A DNA stretch of 7,467 nucleotides from contig JAPCJN010000038.1 of assembly GCA_027886925.1 (NCBI GenBank), forward strand, positions 1,141 to 8,607, written 5' to 3'. Every line of letters begins with the position of its first letter. Position 1 is the stretch's first letter. Position numbers and translations under genes: made by a program. The stretch comes from Nitrososphaerota archaeon (GTDB lineage: Archaea; Thermoproteota; Nitrososphaeria; Nitrososphaerales; UBA183). A model generated the notes under the pieces. It ran no database searches, was not told where the DNA came from, and saw only the letters and a program-made list of their open reading frames with translations. Positions 5,495-7,467 of the stretch are shown in pieces.

Positions 5495-5782
5495 CTAGAG
5501 CCGCAGACCGTAGGACTCGGCGAAGGTCTCGAACTGTCGGAAGTGTGCCAGATACTCGCACCCCTTTGCGCTGACCACGTACCTCACGCCGTTGTCCGCT
5601 TTGCGCTCCGTCATCAGCCCCGCGGCGAGGAGCTGCGAGAGGAGTTGCTCGACCCCTCGGTAGGAGAGGTTGGACCGTCGCATAAGGGCCGAGAGGCTCA
5701 CCCCTCCCTCCTCCCCGCTGGACGTGAGGGCGGCTGAGAGGACGTCCGAGATTATCCTCAACCTGTTTCTATATTGTTGCAT
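5495..5782 (-). CDS. SSO10a-like (HTH_45) winged-helix DNA-binding protein
   Basis: This 95-residue protein matches the small archaeal winged-helix type typified by SSO10a (PF14947). The N-terminal YRNRLRIISDVLSAAL (4-19) precedes the helix-turn-helix SLSALMRRSNLSYRGVEQLL (29-48). Then come LLAAGLMTER, a wing RYVVSAKG (67-74) and a C-terminal helix CEYLAHFRQFETFAESYGL (75-93). In the family that last helix forms an antiparallel coiled-coil dimer. Members act as local regulators or chromatin-like proteins. ATG at 5782 is the natural start, with an A6 tract centred about 28 bp upstream. The gene begins 40 bp after the stop of the giant surface protein and carries a C4-N8-G4 palindrome in its promoter, suggesting autoregulation. 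Confidence 0.85.
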   Translation of the reverse strand: MQQYRNRLRIISDVLSAALTSSGEEGGVSLSALMRRSNLSYRGVEQLLSQLLAAGLMTERKADNGVRYVVSAKGCEYLAHFRQFETFAESYGLRL

Positions 5783-5790
5783 TTTTTTCG

Positions 5791-5806
5791 CCCCTATGAG
5801 ATGGGG
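5791..5806. promoter_or_regulatory. CCCC-N8-GGGG palindrome in the SSO10a-like gene promoter
   Basis: CCCCTATGAGATGGGG sits between the A-tract that could act as the TATA element (5808-5813) and the ATG at 5782 (minus strand). It is flanked by T-tracts on the plus strand (5782-5788 and 5808-5813). A dimer bound here would block transcription initiation. The plus strand also has the shape of a hairpin followed by T6, but no plus-strand gene precedes it. Confidence 0.4.
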
Positions 5807-5807
5807 A

Positions 5808-5813
5808 TTTTTT
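5808..5813 (-). promoter_or_regulatory. A-tract, possible TATA element of the SSO10a-like gene
   Basis: TTGCAAAAAATC on the minus strand is centred about 28 bp before the ATG at 5782. It is not a canonical TATA box, so the call rests mostly on spacing. Confidence 0.3.
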
Positions 5814-5822
5814 GCAACTCCC

Positions 5823-7466
5823 TCACAAGAGGACGGTGGAGACCCTCTTCCTCGCCGCGTAAGCGACGGCGAAGGCCAGGGTGATCACTAGGACTGAGCC
5901 TGCGAGGAGAGGTGCGTCAAGCACGAGGGACGTCTGGATGGCCTGGACGATGACGCCGGCGACTTGGATGAGGTGGAGGGAGAAGTGGGGGATCGACACC
6001 AGGAGTTGGACGGAAGTGGAGGTCGCGACGAGGACGTACCTGGCCGGATCGCCGGCGACGGGATTCAGCACCTGAAGCGAGGAGGAAGCCTCGACGACTG
6101 GTATCCCGTCAAGGGTGACGTTGAGGGCCGGATAGAGAGCCAGGGGGGAGGTCCTGCTCATGTTGATGAGCAGCACTCTCGGTCCCGTCACGTTCGTGCC
6201 GGATATGGCCACAATCAGGCCGTTCCCGACCTGCTGGCCCACCGAAATCGAGAAGCGTGAATCGAGCACCGTGGTGCTGCTCGAGAGCGGCGTCACCTCG
6301 ATCGTCGCGGGGATGGTCAAGTTGTTGACAGCGTGCTCGATCTCATTCTCGACGTCGGTCCCTGCGTCTATCGTCTTCGCGGTCGTGGTGAGGGTGGTGG
6401 TCGCCTGAGTCGATCCCTGAGACGTGGATGAGGAGGAGGAAGAGGAGGAGGAAGTTCCCAGTGTGGACGAAGCAATCGATGCGAGCTGCGTGTTCGGGTC
6501 GCTTACCATCACAAGTACCGGGCCGCTGTTCTTGAACGTCGAGATGTCGTAGACCAAAACACCCAGCATGTACCTCCCTGGGTTGACCTGGATCTCGGCC
6601 TGGAGGACTGCACCTCCATCCTTGTTGGTGGTCATGGCGCCGACATCGACGATGGTCCCGTTGAGCGAGAGAGCGACTTTGTAGGCCGTCGAGGGGTTTC
6701 CGTCCTGGAACCCTAGCTCGACTTCGAGCAAGGAGTATCTTGCGGCGAGGGAGACTACCGCGGTGCCGGATGTGGCGAAGCGATATCCTGCGGTGGCGTT
6801 GGTAACGGGGACCGAGACGAGCTTGAACTCCCAAGACGGCCCCTCCCCTCTCGGAGTGCTCTCGGAGGTTGCGGTGGTCGAAGTGGTCGAAGCGGTCGTC
6901 GACGTCGTGGTCGACGTCGCGTGGATGTTGACGATGAAGCTAGACGGGACGCTTGCGAGCACTAGCGTTGGAGTGGAGAAGCTCGACGAATCGACTACGG
7001 TCAGACCAAGGACGAAAGTCCCGGCACCGAGAGTGGTGCTCGCCCCGAGTTTCCCTACGCCCTCGCCGTTCGTGGTGTAGTTCCCTATCGTGCGTGCGGT
7101 CCCGTTGACAGATAGGACGATCAGATAGTGCGTGTTGGGATTCTGTCCTGAAAAGTCGAGGCTGAAGTAGGCGCTGCCGCCCGTGATCGCGTATTCGCCA
7201 CCTCCCACACCATATCCGTACCCTTTGGGGGCCGTGGAGGTTTTGACTGGGGTGAACTCAATTTCGTTCGAGCGAGACGACTGGGAAGGCTCGGTGGTGG
7301 TGGTGGTGGCCGGGCTCGTAGTAGACGTCCTCGTCTCCTCGTGACTGGTGGAGGCGCTCGACGTCGCGCTGCTTCTGGTTGACGTTGCGCTGCTAGTTGT
7401 CGACGTCGTCGAGGTAGAGGTGGCCGTACCCAGGGAGATCGAGTAGGCCCTGGGATCGCTGACCGC
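5823..7466 (-). CDS. Giant Ser/Thr-rich surface protein, C-terminal 547 residues (N-terminus beyond the window)
   Basis: The frame is open from the right edge to TGA at 5825-5823. A GTG at 7208 is an internal Val codon, since coding clearly continues upstream through a Ser/Thr linker. In visible numbering, 1-11 look like the tail of a repeat domain (VSDP...). A Thr/Ser linker follows at about 12-66, a beta domain A at about 71-175, and a Thr/Ser linker at about 183-205. Next come a homologous domain B at about 212-325, a poly-Ser/Thr linker at about 331-366, and a third, unrelated beta-rich domain at about 368-510. One transmembrane helix at about 515-536 with a basic stop-transfer (ARKR) and a short cytoplasmic tail complete it. 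Many N-X-S/T sequons are present. It is likely a cell-wall or S-layer-associated stalk, displayed outside and anchored by its C-terminus. No catalytic motif is seen. Confidence 0.82.
   Translation of the reverse strand, partial: AVSDPRAYSISLGTATSTSTTSTTSSATSTRSSATSSASTSHEETRTSTTSPATTTTTEPSQSSRSNEIEFTPVKTSTAPKGYGYGVGGGEYAITGGSAYFSLDFSGQNPNTHYLIVLSVNGTARTIGNYTTNGEGVGKLGASTTLGAGTFVLGLTVVDSSSFSTPTLVLASVPSSFIVNIHATSTTTSTTASTTSTTATSESTPRGEGPSWEFKLVSVPVTNATAGYRFATSGTAVVSLAARYSLLEVELGFQDGNPSTAYKVALSLNGTIVDVGAMTTNKDGGAVLQAEIQVNPGRYMLGVLVYDISTFKNSGPVLVMVSDPNTQLASIASSTLGTSSSSSSSSSTSQGSTQATTTLTTTAKTIDAGTDVENEIEHAVNNLTIPATIEVTPLSSSTTVLDSRFSISVGQQVGNGLIVAISGTNVTGPRVLLINMSRTSPLALYPALNVTLDGIPVVEASSSLQVLNPVAGDPARYVLVATSTSVQLLVSIPHFSLHLIQVAGVIVQAIQTSLVLDAPLLAGSVLVITLAFAVAYAARKRVSTVLL
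6430..6453 (-). repeat. GGA/GGAA microsatellite encoding poly-Ser
   Basis: The plus strand reads a run of AGG/GGA units that encodes a run of Ser on the minus strand in the third linker. It keeps frame because the unit is a triplet. Such a tract can change length by slippage. Confidence 0.6.
6495..6731 (-). repeat. Repeat domain B of the giant surface protein
   Basis: This copy has NPSTAYKVALSLNGT, then G.MTTNKDG, L.A, GRYMLGVLVYDISTF and PVLVMVSDP, colinear with domain A. Its end (VSDPN) resembles residues 2-5 at the window edge, implying at least a third copy upstream. Confidence 0.7.
6942..7172 (-). repeat. Repeat domain A of the giant surface protein
   Basis: This copy shares with domain B the skeleton NPNTHY..VLSVNGT, then G..TTN.EG, then L.A, G.FVLGL.V.DSSSF and P.LVL.SVP. 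The copies are diverged at DNA level, so the duplication is old. Confidence 0.7.
7293..7309 (-). repeat. GGT triplet run encoding poly-Thr
   Basis: Five GGT units plus GG on the plus strand encode consecutive Thr (ACC) in the first visible linker of the surface protein. Length change would keep the frame and alter spacer length. Confidence 0.6.
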
Positions 7467-7467
7467 C

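Noticed and set aside
5782..5820. Plus-strand hairpin followed by T6 read as an intrinsic terminator
   Set aside because: No plus-strand gene precedes it. Position relative to the minus-strand ATG favours a promoter/operator reading.
6870..6920. GTCGACGT-type tandem pattern as a regulatory repeat
   Set aside because: It is explained by alternating Thr/Ser codons in the coding linker of the surface protein.

Overview
The window looks archaeal. It is G+C-rich, with many AGG/GGG codons and G/C-ending third positions. It encodes a TrmB-family regulator, a stand-alone Lrp/AsnC ligand-binding (RAM) domain protein, an SSO10a-like winged helix and Ser/Thr-rich membrane-anchored surface proteins. Several genes have a TATA-like box about 24-29 bp before the start codon, which implies leaderless mRNAs, and several of those starts are TTG or GTG. 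A TACK archaeon, perhaps a Nitrososphaerota (thaumarchaeal) lineage, would fit. That placement is inference; no rRNA or other marker gene is present.

Layout. A minus-strand gene with a signal peptide runs off the left edge (1-197). It diverges across a 218-bp spacer from a Tag-like DNA glycosylase (416-874, +). That gene ends at a hairpin plus T-run and converges with an ArsR-like winged-helix regulator (891-1502, -). The regulator's A+T-rich promoter region also serves a small divergent unknown ORF (1596-1841, +), and the region holds two related TTTGG/CCAAA inverted repeats. Then come a RAM-domain protein (1942-2253, +) and a membrane-anchored Ser/Thr-rich extracellular protein (2376-3122, +). 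A two-gene unit follows: a CopD/DUF2269-like four-helix membrane protein (3242-3745) and a TrmB-type regulator (3769-4548).

The right part is entirely minus strand. It holds a very large Ser/Thr-rich surface protein whose N-terminus lies outside the window (5823 to the edge), an SSO10a-like winged helix (5495-5782), and a winged helix fused to about five transmembrane helices (4553-5431). The last converges with the TrmB gene, leaving a 4-bp gap.

The theme is cell envelope plus transcription control. There are four DNA-binding regulators and a RAM-domain protein among two Ser/Thr-linker surface proteins, one further exported protein and two membrane proteins. Regulation of the envelope genes by the adjacent regulators is a reasonable inference from position, but the sequence does not prove it. 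No tRNA, rRNA, CRISPR array, transposase or integrase was seen.
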